Made by a program: the position numbers and the translations under genes. Positions 9,180 to 17,364 of a stretch of 64,000 nucleotides of DNA are shown piece by piece. The notes under the pieces are model-generated. The model was not told the DNA's origin, did not search any database, and saw only the letters and a program-made list of their open reading frames with translations. The stretch covers positions 25,166-89,165 of the forward strand of contig JAIESC010000219.1 in the NCBI GenBank assembly GCA_019746355.1. Direction: 5' to 3'. Every line of letters begins with the position of its first letter. Positions within the stretch are counted from its first letter, which is position 1. Source of the DNA: Xanthobacteraceae bacterium. Its GTDB lineage: Bacteria > Pseudomonadota > Alphaproteobacteria > Rhizobiales > Xanthobacteraceae.

Positions 9180-9671
9180 TTATTTGATGCGGCGGAGCGC
9201 CGGGCGCTCGCCGTCGAGATAGGATTTGATCTGGGCACGCGCACGCGCCAGACGCGACATCACTGTGCCGATCGGCACGCCTTGGACCTCGGCAACCTCT
9301 CGATAGGTCAGGCCTTCGAGCACGACCAGCAGCAGCGCTTCGCGCTGCTCGTCGACCAGCAGCGCAAGCGCCCGCTCGATATCGCGCCCGCCGGCTTCGG
9401 GACCTGCCGCGTCGGCGGCGTCGTGGTCCTCGATCGGCGTGAGCGTCGGCCGCCGCGCGAGCGAGCGGAGCCGGTTGCGGTTGAGGTTGGTCAAAATCGT
9501 ATAGAGCCAGCTGCGGACGTCGCCGCCGTGAAACAGATGCTCGGAGCGCAGCGCCCGCACCAGCGTGTCCTGGACGAGGTCGTCGGCGGTCTCGGCGTCG
9601 CGCGTCAAGGCCCGCGCGTAGCGGCGCAGCGCCGGAATCGCCGCCTCGACGTCATGGTGAAATGTGCTCAA
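9180..9671 (-). CDS. ECF-type RNA polymerase sigma factor
   Basis: A 163-residue sigma factor with only regions 2 and 4. Region 2 carries DDLVQDTLVRAL and the RSWLYTILTNLNRNRLR promoter-melting stretch; region 4 carries LTYREVAEVQGVPIGTVMSRLARAR, a helix-turn-helix. The length is normal for ECF sigma factors. The start appears to be TTG 9671; no in-frame ATG lies nearby, so this start is less certain. It is transcribed ahead of its likely anti-sigma factor. I did not find a convincing autoregulated GGAAC-type promoter in the 247 bases shared with fabI. Confidence 0.88.
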   Translation of the reverse strand: MSTFHHDVEAAIPALRRYARALTRDAETADDLVQDTLVRALRSEHLFHGGDVRSWLYTILTNLNRNRLRSLARRPTLTPIEDHDAADAAGPEAGGRDIERALALLVDEQREALLLVVLEGLTYREVAEVQGVPIGTVMSRLARARAQIKSYLDGERPALRRIK

Positions 9672-9918
9672 CCGATGCCCCGCGATCTCTCGTCAGTTCG
9701 ACCGGAACAACACCGCTGGCGGGTCACATATTCCATTCACTGAAGGTGAATTGCCCGCGCGATTCGCATGTTAACGCTGGGCCGGCGCGTTGGGCAGGCG
9801 CGCTTGAAGGCCTTGGGAGCCTATGTCACAAGGACCTGTTGTTTGCGCATGGCCGTTTCCGAAAGCACCACGTCCGCTTTCGGGCTCGTGTCCCGGACGT
9901 CGGTGAAGTGGGCAGATC

Positions 9919-10743
9919 ATGGCGGAACTCGCAGGTCTGATGCGCGGCAAGCGCGGCCTCATTCTGGGGGTCGCCAACAACCGTTCGCTTGCCTGGGGCA
10001 TCGCCCGCGCCTGCCGCGCGCAGGGGGCCGAGCTCGGCCTGACCTACCAGGGCGATGCGCTGAAGAAGCGCGTGCTGCCGCTGGCGCAGGAGATCGGGGC
10101 GAAAATCTTCGGCCATTGCGATGTGCTGGATTCTTCGAGTATCGATGCCGTGTTCGCGGCGGCGGAGAAGGAATGGGGCACGCTCGATTTCGTGGTGCAT
10201 GCGATCGCGTTTTCCGACAAGCACGAGCTCGACGGCCGCTACGTCGACACCACGGCGGAGAACTTCAGCAGGACGCTCTCGATCTCCTGCTACTCGTTCG
10301 TGGCGATCGCCAAGCGCGCCGAGCGGTTGATGCCGGACGGCGGCTCGCTGCTGACGCTGACCTATTACGGCGCGGAGAAGTGGATCCCGCATTACAACGT
10401 CATGGGCGTGGCGAAGGCCGCGCTCGAAACGTCAGTGCGCTATCTCGCGGCCGACCTCGGCCAGCGGAAAATCCGCGTCAACGCCATCTCGTCGGGGCCG
10501 ATCAAGACGCTGGCCGCGGCGGGCATCGGCGACTTCCGCTACATCCTCGGCTGGACCGAGCACAACGCGCCGCTGCGGCGGACGGTGACGACCGAGGAGG
10601 TCGGCGATGCCGCGGTGTATCTCTTGTCGGACATGTCGCGTGGCGTGACCGCGGAAATCCTGCATGTCGACGCGGGCTACAACATCGTCGGCATGAAGCA
10701 TCCCGACGCGCCGGACATCGACATCACCATGTCCAAGGAATAG
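9919..10743 (+). CDS. fabI: Enoyl-[acyl-carrier-protein] reductase (NADH), FabI
   Basis: Catalyses the last reduction of each fatty-acid elongation cycle in the cytoplasm. The 274-residue protein has the divergent SDR cofactor loop of FabI (GVANNRSLAWGIA) and the catalytic Tyr-x6-Lys spacing in YNVMGVAK. The TYYGAEK and GPIKTLAAAGIGDF segments are typical of bacterial FabI, the triclosan target. It is followed after 25 bases by a histidine phosphatase gene on the same strand, so the two may be cotranscribed. Alphaproteobacteria often carry more than one fabI copy; only one lies here. Confidence 0.95.
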   Translation: MAELAGLMRGKRGLILGVANNRSLAWGIARACRAQGAELGLTYQGDALKKRVLPLAQEIGAKIFGHCDVLDSSSIDAVFAAAEKEWGTLDFVVHAIAFSDKHELDGRYVDTTAENFSRTLSISCYSFVAIAKRAERLMPDGGSLLTLTYYGAEKWIPHYNVMGVAKAALETSVRYLAADLGQRKIRVNAISSGPIKTLAAAGIGDFRYILGWTEHNAPLRRTVTTEEVGDAAVYLLSDMSRGVTAEILHVDAGYNIVGMKHPDAPDIDITMSKE

Positions 10744-10768
10744 GGCGGCAGGCCGGGACAAAACCACC

Positions 10769-11368
10769 ATGCCGCAGCCGATCCTGTATTTCGTCCGTCA
10801 CGGCGAGACGGACTGGAATCGCGAACGCCGGCTGCAGGGCCAGCACGACATTCCGCTCAATCCGCTCGGCCGGACCCAGGCGCAGCGCTGTGGCGCGCTG
10901 CTGCGGGAGCTGCTTGCGAAGGGCGATCTTGCGATCGCCGATTACGACTACGTGTCGAGCCCGCTCGGCCGCGCCCGCGAGACCATGGAGATCATGCGCG
11001 ACGCGATGGGGCTCGACCCGTGCGCCTATCGCACCGACGCGCGGCTGATGGAGATGTCGTTCGGCCGCTGGGAGGGCTTCACCTATGCCGAGCTGCAGCG
11101 GCGGGAGGCCGCGGCGCTTGCGGCGCGCGAGCGCGACAAGTGGGGCTTCGTGCTGCCGGGCGGGGAGAGTTACGCGCAGCTCGAGAAGCGGGTGCAGGTC
11201 TGGTACGAGGGCGTCGCCCGCGCGACGGTGGCCTCGGCCCATGGCGGGGTGTGCCGGGCGCTGATGGCGCTGCTCAGGGTCAAACAGCCGTCCGAGGCGT
11301 CGATAGGCGAAGTCGGGCAGGGCTGCGTCTACGTGTTCAACGGAACCGGGATGACCCGCCACGGCTGA
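10769..11368 (+). CDS. Histidine phosphatase (phosphoglycerate mutase-like)
   Basis: A 199-residue member of the histidine phosphatase superfamily. The catalytic RHGET motif starts at residue 10, with the second conserved Arg in SSPLGRARET and the second His in ASAHGGVCRAL. A phosphohistidine intermediate is formed in this family. The exact substrate cannot be told: broad-specificity phosphatase and phosphoglycerate mutase activities share these motifs. The spacing to fabI is 25 bases. Confidence 0.85.
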   Translation: MPQPILYFVRHGETDWNRERRLQGQHDIPLNPLGRTQAQRCGALLRELLAKGDLAIADYDYVSSPLGRARETMEIMRDAMGLDPCAYRTDARLMEMSFGRWEGFTYAELQRREAAALAARERDKWGFVLPGGESYAQLEKRVQVWYEGVARATVASAHGGVCRALMALLRVKQPSEASIGEVGQGCVYVFNGTGMTRHG

Positions 11369-11392
11369 CGCGTTGCTGAAGCGGCAAAAAAT

Positions 11393-11424
11393 CAAAACGG
11401 CCAGACTTTCGTCCGGCCGTTTTG
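11393..11424 (-). terminator. Rho-independent terminator for the small minus-strand gene, possibly bidirectional
   Basis: A 14-bp stem with one mismatch (arms CAAAACGGCCAGAC and GTCCGGCCGTTTTG) and a four-base loop. Read on the minus strand it is followed by TTTTGATTTTTTG, a good U-tract. It therefore fits best as the end of the transcript of the lysine-rich small gene at 11500-11547. It could also stop transcription from the histidine phosphatase gene, with a poorer tract on that side. Confidence 0.75.
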
Positions 11425-11499
11425 GCGAAACACCGCTCGGGCATCTCGCGAATTCTGAAGGTGATGACATCTCGCACGAGATGGCATCAAGGCTCGAAA

Positions 11500-11547
11500 T
11501 TACTTCTTCGAAGCCTTCTTGCCCTTCTTCTTCTTCTTCATCGCCAT
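11500..11547 (-). CDS. Tiny lysine-rich protein (15 aa)
   Basis: The frame MAMKKKKKGKKASKK ends in TAA and is preceded by AAAGGAA nine bases upstream of the ATG. A strong intrinsic terminator lies 75 bases downstream on the same strand. Nine of its 15 residues are lysine, so it would bind nucleic acid or acidic surfaces; any function is a guess. The ribosome-binding site, start, stop and terminator together make it more than a chance frame. The stretch 11369-11794 holds only this gene, its terminator and a palindrome upstream of aroC. The transcript might instead act as a small RNA. Confidence 0.5.
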   Translation of the reverse strand: MAMKKKKKGKKASKK

Positions 11548-11703
11548 GGTCGGTTTCCTTTGCGTGAGCGTTAATCGCTAGACAGGTGGTTCAGCCCCTG
11601 ACCGCAATGACGATGGCACAGCGGCGCTCTGCGTGCAACTGAAAAGTCGAAAAAACCGTTATATTTCCGTAGCTTAATGGCCATTCAGGTTGATATTAAC
11701 CGC

Positions 11704-11721
11704 CGTTCAGACATCTGAACG
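11704..11721. promoter_or_regulatory. 18-bp perfect palindrome upstream of aroC
   Basis: The site reads CGTTCAGA-CA-TCTGAACG, a perfect dyad 73 bases before the aroC start and 156 bases before the divergent small gene. It could be an operator for a dimeric regulator. No T-tract follows, so it is not a terminator. The regulator is unknown. Confidence 0.35.
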
Positions 11722-11794
11722 GGCATTCATTTCGCCGCGCCGCTTTGACCCCGAATGAGGCGCGGGCTACCACACCGCCTCAAGCAGAACCCTC

Positions 11795-12910
11795 ATGTCG
11801 TTCAATACCTTCGGCCATCTCTTCCGCGTCACCACCTTCGGCGAAAGCCACGGGCCGGCAATCGGCTGCGTGGTCGACGGCTGTCCGCCGCGCATCCCGC
11901 TGACCGAGGCCGATATCCAGCCCTATCTCGACAAACGGCGGCCCGGCCAATCGCGCTTCACCACCCAGCGGCAGGAACCGGACACCGTCAAAATCCTCTC
12001 CGGCGTGTTCGCCGACGCGGACACCGGCGGCCAGCTCACGACCGGCACGCCCATTGCGCTGCTGATCGAAAACGTAGATCAGCGCTCCAAGGACTATTCC
12101 GCGATCAAGGACACCTATCGGCCGGGGCACGCGGGCTACGCCTACGACGTCAAATACGGCATCCAGGATTATCGCGGCGGCGGCAGAGCGTCCGCGCGTG
12201 AGACCGCGATGCGGGTCGCCGCCGGCGCGATTGCGCGAAAGATCGTGCCGGGTCTCAGCGTGCGCGGCGCGCTCATTCAGATGGGCGACCAGAAAATCGA
12301 TCGCGCCGCCTGGGACTGGGCTGAAGTCGAGCGCAATCCGTTCTTCTGCCCCGACGCCAAGGCCGCGGCGCGCTTCGTCGACTATCTCGACGGCGTGCGC
12401 AAGCAGGGCTCGTCGGTCGGCGCGATCATCGAGGTGGTCGCCGAAGGCGTGCCGCCGGGGCTTGGCGCGCCGATTTATGCCAAGCTCGACGGCGATCTCG
12501 CCGGCGCGATCATGGGCATCAACGCTGTGAAGGGCGTCGAGATCGGCGCGGGCTTTGCCGCGGCCACGCTTTCCGGCGAGGACAATGCCGACGAGATGCG
12601 TATGGGCAACGACGGCAGGCCGCGGTTTCTCTCCAACAACGCCGGCGGCGTCCTCGGCGGCATCTCGACCGGGCAGCCGGTGGTGGTGCGGTTTGCGGTG
12701 AAGCCGACCTCGTCGATCCTCACGCCACGCCAGACGGTCGATCGCTACGGCAACGAGACCGAGGTGGTCACCAAGGGCCGCCACGACCCATGCGTCGGCA
12801 TCCGGGCAGTGCCCATCGGCGAGGCGATGGTGGCGTGCGTCATTGCCGATCATTATCTGCGACAGAGGGCCCAGGTCGGGGAATTCCCCGCTTGGCCCTT
12901 CACGAAGTAG
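11795..12910 (+). CDS. aroC: Chorismate synthase
   Basis: Converts EPSP to chorismate, the last step of the shikimate pathway, using reduced FMN. The 371-residue protein begins with the family's FGESHG signature region ([13 protein letters not shown]). It also contains [20 protein letters not shown] and the C-terminal signature around SILTPRQTV and [14 protein letters not shown]. Length and motifs are complete. It is followed after 34 bases by ribB, so a two-gene transcript is likely. Confidence 0.97.
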   Translation: MSFNTFGHLFRVTTFGESHGPAIGCVVDGCPPRIPLTEADIQPYLDKRRPGQSRFTTQRQEPDTVKILSGVFADADTGGQLTTGTPIALLIENVDQRSKDYSAIKDTYRPGHAGYAYDVKYGIQDYRGGGRASARETAMRVAAGAIARKIVPGLSVRGALIQMGDQKIDRAAWDWAEVERNPFFCPDAKAAARFVDYLDGVRKQGSSVGAIIEVVAEGVPPGLGAPIYAKLDGDLAGAIMGINAVKGVEIGAGFAAATLSGEDNADEMRMGNDGRPRFLSNNAGGVLGGISTGQPVVVRFAVKPTSSILTPRQTVDRYGNETEVVTKGRHDPCVGIRAVPIGEAMVACVIADHYLRQRAQVGEFPAWPFTK

Positions 12911-12944
12911 TTGGCCGTTCAAGAAATAAGAAAGTCGGGGACGA

Positions 12945-14039
12945 ATGTCGGTGCTGGAAAGTCAGGAACGCGTTGAAGCCGCGGTGGCAGCCTTTGCCCG
13001 CGGCGAGCTGGTGGTCGTGACCGACGACGACGACCGCGAGAACGAGGGCGACCTGTTCGTCGCCGCCTCGCTCTGCACCCCGGAGAAGATGGCGTTCATA
13101 ATCCGTCACACCTCGGGCATCGTCTGCGCGCCGCTGTCGGCTGCGGAGGCGCGCAGGCTGCATCTCGATCCGATGGTGGCGGCCAACGACGCGCCGCTCG
13201 GCACGGCCTTCACCATCACCGTCGACGTGCGCCACGGCCTCACCACCGGCATCTCCGCCGAGGAGCGCACCAACACCGTCCGGGCGCTGGCCAACGGCAA
13301 CAGCGGCGCGTCCGACTTCGTGCGCCCCGGCCACGTGTTTCCGCTGGTGGCGAAAGAGGGCGGCGTGCTGATGCGCTCGGGGCACACCGAAGCCTGCATC
13401 GACCTCTGCAAGCTCGCGGGCCTGCCGCCGGTCGGCGTGCTCTCGGAGCTGATGAACGACGACGGCACGGTGATGCGCGGGCCTGCGGTCGCAGCCTTCG
13501 CGGAGAAGCACAAGCTCACGCAGATCTCGATCGCCGACATTATCGCCTACCGGCAAGTGCGCGAGAAGCTCGTCAAGCGCGTCGCCGAGTTTCCGGTGAA
13601 AAGCGAGATCGGCACGCTCGCGGGCTTTGCCTATGTGACGCCGTTCGACGAGGTCAACCACATGGCCGTGGTCTACGGCAAGATCGGCGACGGCAAGAAT
13701 GTGCTGGCGCGGCTGCACCGCGCCGACCTCATCCGTGACGTGTTCGGCGGGGCGAACCCCGTGCACAACGCGCTGCAGCGCATCAAGCAGGAGGGCCGTG
13801 GCGTGATCGTCATCCTGCGCGACGGCACGGCGGGCGTTCCCTCGCACGGTCTTCCCTCGACCGACACCAATTCGGAGGCGGCCCGCACCCGGCAGTGGCG
13901 CGAGGTCGGGCTTGGCGCGCAGATCCTCAAGGATCTCGGCATTTCCTCGATCCGGCTGCTCGCCGGCGCGCGGTTTACGTATGTCGGCCTCGGCGGCTTC
14001 GGCATCGAGATCACCGAGACCGAGACGACCGACGCGTAG
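12945..14039 (+). CDS. ribB: 3,4-dihydroxy-2-butanone-4-phosphate synthase with a degenerate GTP cyclohydrolase II-like domain
   Basis: The first ~205 residues form an intact RibB domain (DDDDRENEGDLFVAA, RPGHVFPL, HTEACIDL), making the four-carbon unit of riboflavin from ribulose 5-phosphate. The remaining ~155 residues resemble GTP cyclohydrolase II, but the zinc-binding Cys cluster is gone: where active enzymes have ECLTGDVFGSxRCDCG, this protein has RADLIRDVFGGANPV. The second half is therefore probably catalytically dead, as described for RibBX-type proteins, and a separate ribA is expected elsewhere. No FMN riboswitch was recognised upstream. Confidence 0.9.
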   Translation: MSVLESQERVEAAVAAFARGELVVVTDDDDRENEGDLFVAASLCTPEKMAFIIRHTSGIVCAPLSAAEARRLHLDPMVAANDAPLGTAFTITVDVRHGLTTGISAEERTNTVRALANGNSGASDFVRPGHVFPLVAKEGGVLMRSGHTEACIDLCKLAGLPPVGVLSELMNDDGTVMRGPAVAAFAEKHKLTQISIADIIAYRQVREKLVKRVAEFPVKSEIGTLAGFAYVTPFDEVNHMAVVYGKIGDGKNVLARLHRADLIRDVFGGANPVHNALQRIKQEGRGVIVILRDGTAGVPSHGLPSTDTNSEAARTRQWREVGLGAQILKDLGISSIRLLAGARFTYVGLGGFGIEITETETTDA

Positions 14040-14062
14040 GTCAATCCACGTCGAGGATATTC

Positions 14063-14977
14063 ATGAGTGTCGATCCGGAGCACGTCGCGATCGTCGAAGC
14101 GGTGCGCGGCTCGGAGCATCCGGTACACCTCATGTATATCGAGATGATCGATGGGCTTTATGCCCCGATCGGACTGCGCAAGCCTGCAGGCCCGGGTCCG
14201 TTTCCGATCGTCGTATTCGCATCGGGCAACGGCGGCGGCGGAATGGCCGTCATCCGCGACCATACGCAAAACCGAAGCTGGACCCAGGAGCAGTTCCTGG
14301 CTGCCGGCTATGCCGTGGCGTGGCTGCGCTATCGTGCCGAGGTCGACTACGCCTACGACAAGATCGGCAAGCTCGTCGAGGATATCCGCCAGAGGCGGCA
14401 GCTGCTCAATCGTGGACCGTTGGAGTACGAAGACGCCATAACCGTCGTGAAATATCTCAAGACGTTGCCTTTCATCGATGCCGATCGCGTCGGCTATTGC
14501 GGCATGAGTCACGGCGGCGAGATGGCGTTCAAGATCGCGTCCGAATACGACGGCATCCGGGCGATGGTCGCAAGCGAACCAGCCACGCACGAATTCCTGC
14601 GGCTGCGGCCCGACGAAACGGCGAAGATCAATCCGGAGACCGGTCTGCTCAATGTCGAGCGCATGCTGATGCGCGAGCCGGCCAAGGTCCGAAGCCGGAT
14701 CACGGAGGATGTCGCCAGCAAGCGCATCAGCACGATCAAGACGCCGATTTTCGTGCACGGCCGCGATCGCGACGAGTTGCAGGGGATCTTCCGCGTGTCC
14801 TACGACCTGCTCAAGGAGGCGGGCAAGGACGCGCGCTGGGAAACCTACGATCACGACGAGCACGGCTTCATATACGTGCGGCGCAACGACCGCGGCGAAT
14901 ACAAGCCCGACGCCGTGCAGATCAGGGCGGTGGGGGATTCGATCGCGTTCTTCGATCGCTATCTCAAGGCCGGCTGA
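14063..14977 (+). CDS. Alpha/beta hydrolase (dienelactone hydrolase / S9 peptidase-like)
   Basis: A 304-residue cytoplasmic-looking hydrolase. The nucleophile elbow is GMSHGG, the acidic residue probably lies in HGRDRDEL, and the His in DHDEHGF completes a Ser-Asp-His triad. The oxyanion segment is FASGNGGGGM. The ATG at 14063 has GAGGA six bases upstream; an open frame further upstream overlaps ribB and is not used. The substrate is unknown. It follows ribB by 23 bases but is not a known partner in riboflavin synthesis. Confidence 0.78.
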   Translation: MSVDPEHVAIVEAVRGSEHPVHLMYIEMIDGLYAPIGLRKPAGPGPFPIVVFASGNGGGGMAVIRDHTQNRSWTQEQFLAAGYAVAWLRYRAEVDYAYDKIGKLVEDIRQRRQLLNRGPLEYEDAITVVKYLKTLPFIDADRVGYCGMSHGGEMAFKIASEYDGIRAMVASEPATHEFLRLRPDETAKINPETGLLNVERMLMREPAKVRSRITEDVASKRISTIKTPIFVHGRDRDELQGIFRVSYDLLKEAGKDARWETYDHDEHGFIYVRRNDRGEYKPDAVQIRAVGDSIAFFDRYLKAG

Positions 14978-15115
14978 CGCCACATCGACAGCCGAAGCGG
15001 CCGGGTTATCTCGCGCCGGTTGTGGGACAGGTCCCTTTGGGCAGGTCGCTGGCGCCGCTTCCCCTCGACCTTGACGCATGTCACCATTGCCGGCCGGTCA
15101 CAGCAGGAGACTCGC

Positions 15116-15967
15116 ATGCGAGGACGTCTTGGAGTCCTGGCCCTCGTCGCGGCCGCTGCCGGCGTGCTCGCAGCCGCCGTGCTTGCCGGCATCGCCGCGC
15201 CGACCGGACCCCAGAGCCTGGCGCAGCGCGGCGCGGGCGGGGCCGTGCCGGTCGATGCCGAGGTCGTGCTTGCGGTCGACGTGTCCTACTCGATGGACCC
15301 GGAGGAGCAGCAGCTTCAGCGCGAAGGCTACATGGCGGCCATCACCTCGCGCGAGTTCATGCAGGCGCTGAAGGCCGGGATGCACGGCAAAATCGCGCTC
15401 ACCTATTTCGAGTGGGCCGGCTCGCACCACCAGCAGATCATCGTGCCGTGGCAACTCATCGACGGGCCGGAATCGGCCGACGCGTTTTCCGCTGCGATCG
15501 GCCGGGCGCGCTACACGCGGCAGTCGCGCACCTCGATCTCCTCGGCGCTCCTGTTCGGCGCGCCGTTGTTCGAGGGCAGCGGCTTTCGCGGCATTCGGCG
15601 CGTGATCGATGTGTCGGGCGACGGCGTCAACAACAATGGCCCGCTGGTCACCGTCGCGCGCGACGAGGTGGTCGCGAAAGGCATCACCATCAACGGCCTG
15701 CCGATCGTGATCAAGCGGCCGAATGCCAGCACGATGGACATCGACCAGCTCGACATTTATTTCGAGGATTGCGTGATCGGCGGCCCGGGCGCGTTCGTCA
15801 TTGCGATCCGCGACCGCAACCAGTTTCGCGATGCGATCCGCACCAAGCTCGTGCTGGAGATCGCCGGCCGCCAGCCGGAAGCGCGGGTGATCCCCGCCCA
15901 GGCGCGTGCCCCGCGTGTTTCCTGCACCATCGGCGAGCGGCTTTGGCAGGAGCGCTGGGGCAACTAG
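15116..15967 (+). CDS. Exported DUF1194 protein with a von Willebrand A-like fold
   Basis: A 283-residue protein with an N-terminal signal or anchor helix (GVLALVAAAAGVLAAAVLAGIA) and a VWA-like body. The MIDAS-type DxSxS is DVSYS, and DVSGDGVNNNG is a hallmark of the DUF1194 family. It is probably a periplasmic metal-dependent adhesion or scaffold protein with no known enzyme activity. ATG 15116 follows AGGAG. A 53-bp dispersed repeat begins at the very next base after the stop codon, followed by a strong terminator. Confidence 0.8.
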   Translation: MRGRLGVLALVAAAAGVLAAAVLAGIAAPTGPQSLAQRGAGGAVPVDAEVVLAVDVSYSMDPEEQQLQREGYMAAITSREFMQALKAGMHGKIALTYFEWAGSHHQQIIVPWQLIDGPESADAFSAAIGRARYTRQSRTSISSALLFGAPLFEGSGFRGIRRVIDVSGDGVNNNGPLVTVARDEVVAKGITINGLPIVIKRPNASTMDIDQLDIYFEDCVIGGPGAFVIAIRDRNQFRDAIRTKLVLEIAGRQPEARVIPAQARAPRVSCTIGERLWQERWGN

Positions 15968-16020
15968 GCATGATCCCGAAAAGTGTGAAGCGGTTTTCGG
16001 AAAAGATCATGCCCAAACAG
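15968..16020. repeat. 53-bp dispersed repeat, GCATGATCCCGAAAAGTG type
   Basis: An imperfect palindrome with GCATGATC at one end and GATCATGC near the other, plus CCGAAAA / TTTTCGG inner arms and the tail CCAAACAG. The same unit occurs twice in tandem at 18621-18726 with one base difference in one copy. It starts immediately after the stop codon of the DUF1194 gene. Confidence 0.8.
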
Positions 16021-16033
16021 GAAGATGAGCGAC

Positions 16034-16077
16034 GGGCCTGATTCAACGAAGTTGAATCAGGCCCTAGCCGTTTTTTT
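16034..16077 (+). terminator. Rho-independent terminator
   Basis: A perfect 14-bp stem (GGGCCTGATTCAAC / GTTGAATCAGGCCC) with a GAA loop is followed after six bases by seven T residues. It should end transcripts of the DUF1194 gene. It lies only six bases before the next start codon, so the FAD monooxygenase needs its own promoter or read-through. Confidence 0.75.
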
Positions 16078-16082
16078 AGGGA

Positions 16083-17210
16083 ATGACCAACGTCCATCGC
16101 GTCTTGATCGTCGGCGGCGGCATCGCCGGGATGTCGCTTGCGATTGCGCTTTCGCGCAAGGGCATCGCCAGCGAGATCGTCGAGGCTGATCCCGACTGGC
16201 GCATCTATGGTGCTGGCATCACCATCACCGGGCCGACGCTGCGTGCTTTCGAGGCGCTGGGCCTGCTCGACCGGATCGAGGCCGAGGGCTTCTGCTACGA
16301 CGTCACGCGAATCTGCGATGCCGATGGCCGGGTCATCATCCCCTCGCGCGTGGCCGGGAGGCCGCTCGGCGCGCGGATCCCGAACAGCGGCGGCATCATG
16401 CGTCCGGTGCTGCACAGGATCCTTTCCGAGGCGACGCGCGCGAGCGGCGCGCAGGTGCGGCTGGGCGTCACGGCGGCGGCGATCGGGCAGAACGGGCAGG
16501 GCGTGTCCGCCACGCTGACCGACGGCAGCGAAGCTGCCGCTGATCTCGTGGTCGGCGCGGACGGCATCCACTCATGCGTGCGGGTGATGCTGTTTCCCGA
16601 CGCGCCGGTGCCGGTGTTGACTGGGCAGGGCTGCTGGCGGGCGGTCGCGCCACGGCCGCCGGAGATCGAGGGCGCACAGGTCTATGTCGGCGGTCCGGTG
16701 AAGGCCGGCATCGTGCCGGTGTCGCAGGCGGAAATGTACCTCTTCCTGCTGCAGCACGTGCCGGACAATCCGCGCATGCCGGAGGAGCGGTTTCCGGAGC
16801 TTCTCGCCGCGCAGCTCATCGGCTTCGGCGGCGCGCTCGGCGCGATCCGCGACGGGCTTTCGCCTGCGTCGCGGATCAACTACCGGCCTCTGGAGAAGCT
16901 CCTGCTGCCCCCGCCGTGGCACCGCGGGCGGGCGATCCTGATGGGTGACGCCGCGCACGCCACCACGCCGCATCTGGCGTCAGGCGCGGGGCTGGCGGTC
17001 GAGGACGCCTTGGTGCTGGCCGACCTGCTCGCATCCGATCGGCCGCTGCAGGACGCGCTCGGAGCGTTCACCGCGCGGCGCTACGAGCGCTGCCGGATGG
17101 TGGTGGAGAACTCGGTGCGGCTCGGCGAGCTGGAAATGCGGCTTGCGCCCGGCGGGGAGCAGGCCGAGCTGCAACGTGCATCCATGCTGGCGCTGAACGC
17201 GGCGATCTAG
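16083..17210 (+). CDS. FAD-dependent monooxygenase (aromatic hydroxylase type)
   Basis: A 375-residue group A flavoprotein monooxygenase. The FAD-binding Rossmann motif GGGIAGMSLA lies near residue 11, the DG motif is VGADGIHS, and the second FAD motif is RAILMGDAAHATTPHLASGAG. Such enzymes use NAD(P)H and O2 to hydroxylate aromatic or similar rings; the substrate is unknown. The ATG is directly behind an intrinsic terminator, which leaves little room for a promoter or ribosome-binding site. The start may therefore be a few codons downstream. Confidence 0.85.
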   Translation: MTNVHRVLIVGGGIAGMSLAIALSRKGIASEIVEADPDWRIYGAGITITGPTLRAFEALGLLDRIEAEGFCYDVTRICDADGRVIIPSRVAGRPLGARIPNSGGIMRPVLHRILSEATRASGAQVRLGVTAAAIGQNGQGVSATLTDGSEAAADLVVGADGIHSCVRVMLFPDAPVPVLTGQGCWRAVAPRPPEIEGAQVYVGGPVKAGIVPVSQAEMYLFLLQHVPDNPRMPEERFPELLAAQLIGFGGALGAIRDGLSPASRINYRPLEKLLLPPPWHRGRAILMGDAAHATTPHLASGAGLAVEDALVLADLLASDRPLQDALGAFTARRYERCRMVVENSVRLGELEMRLAPGGEQAELQRASMLALNAAI

Positions 17211-17216
17211 CGCATA

Positions 17217-17259
17217 GCCGTCCGAAGGACGGCGTCGCCATAGCGCGTCGAAGACGCGC
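17217..17259. repeat. Pair of small perfect hairpins (GCCGTCC / GCGCGTC units)
   Basis: Two adjacent 7-bp perfect hairpins with GAA loops: GCCGTCC-GAA-GGACGGC (17217-17233) and GCGCGTC-GAA-GACGCGC (17243-17259). The second can also pair in part with the following CGCGC. They lie between the convergent FAD monooxygenase and methyltransferase genes and look like part of a composite dispersed repeat, though they could also block transcription. Confidence 0.6.
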
Positions 17260-17282
17260 GTAAACGCGCTTATGGCTCGCCT

Positions 17283-17348
17283 ATGTCCCGGAAAAAGCCT
17301 GCCCCGCACTTGATGCGGGGTGGGAACCGGTTTTCCGAAAAGGACATG
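17283..17348. repeat. Dispersed repeat (ATGTCCCGGAAAA type) carrying a second palindrome inside it
   Basis: The outer arms (ATGTCCCGGAAAA and GGTTTTCCGAAAAGGACAT) match the repeat unit at 22823-22870. Here about 24 bases interrupt it: AGCCTGCCCCGCACTTGATG and four further bases, holding a 7-bp hairpin CCCCGCA-CTTGA-TGCGGGG at 17302-17320. The other copy has only a short centre at this point. This looks like one palindromic element inserted into, or grown inside, another. Confidence 0.7.
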
Positions 17349-17364
17349 CGCCAATGCAAGGGCT

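Noticed and set aside
13912..16041. 709-codon plus-strand frame across ribB, the hydrolase and the DUF1194 gene
   Set aside because: Overlaps three recognisable genes in another frame and has no ribosome-binding site or family resemblance.
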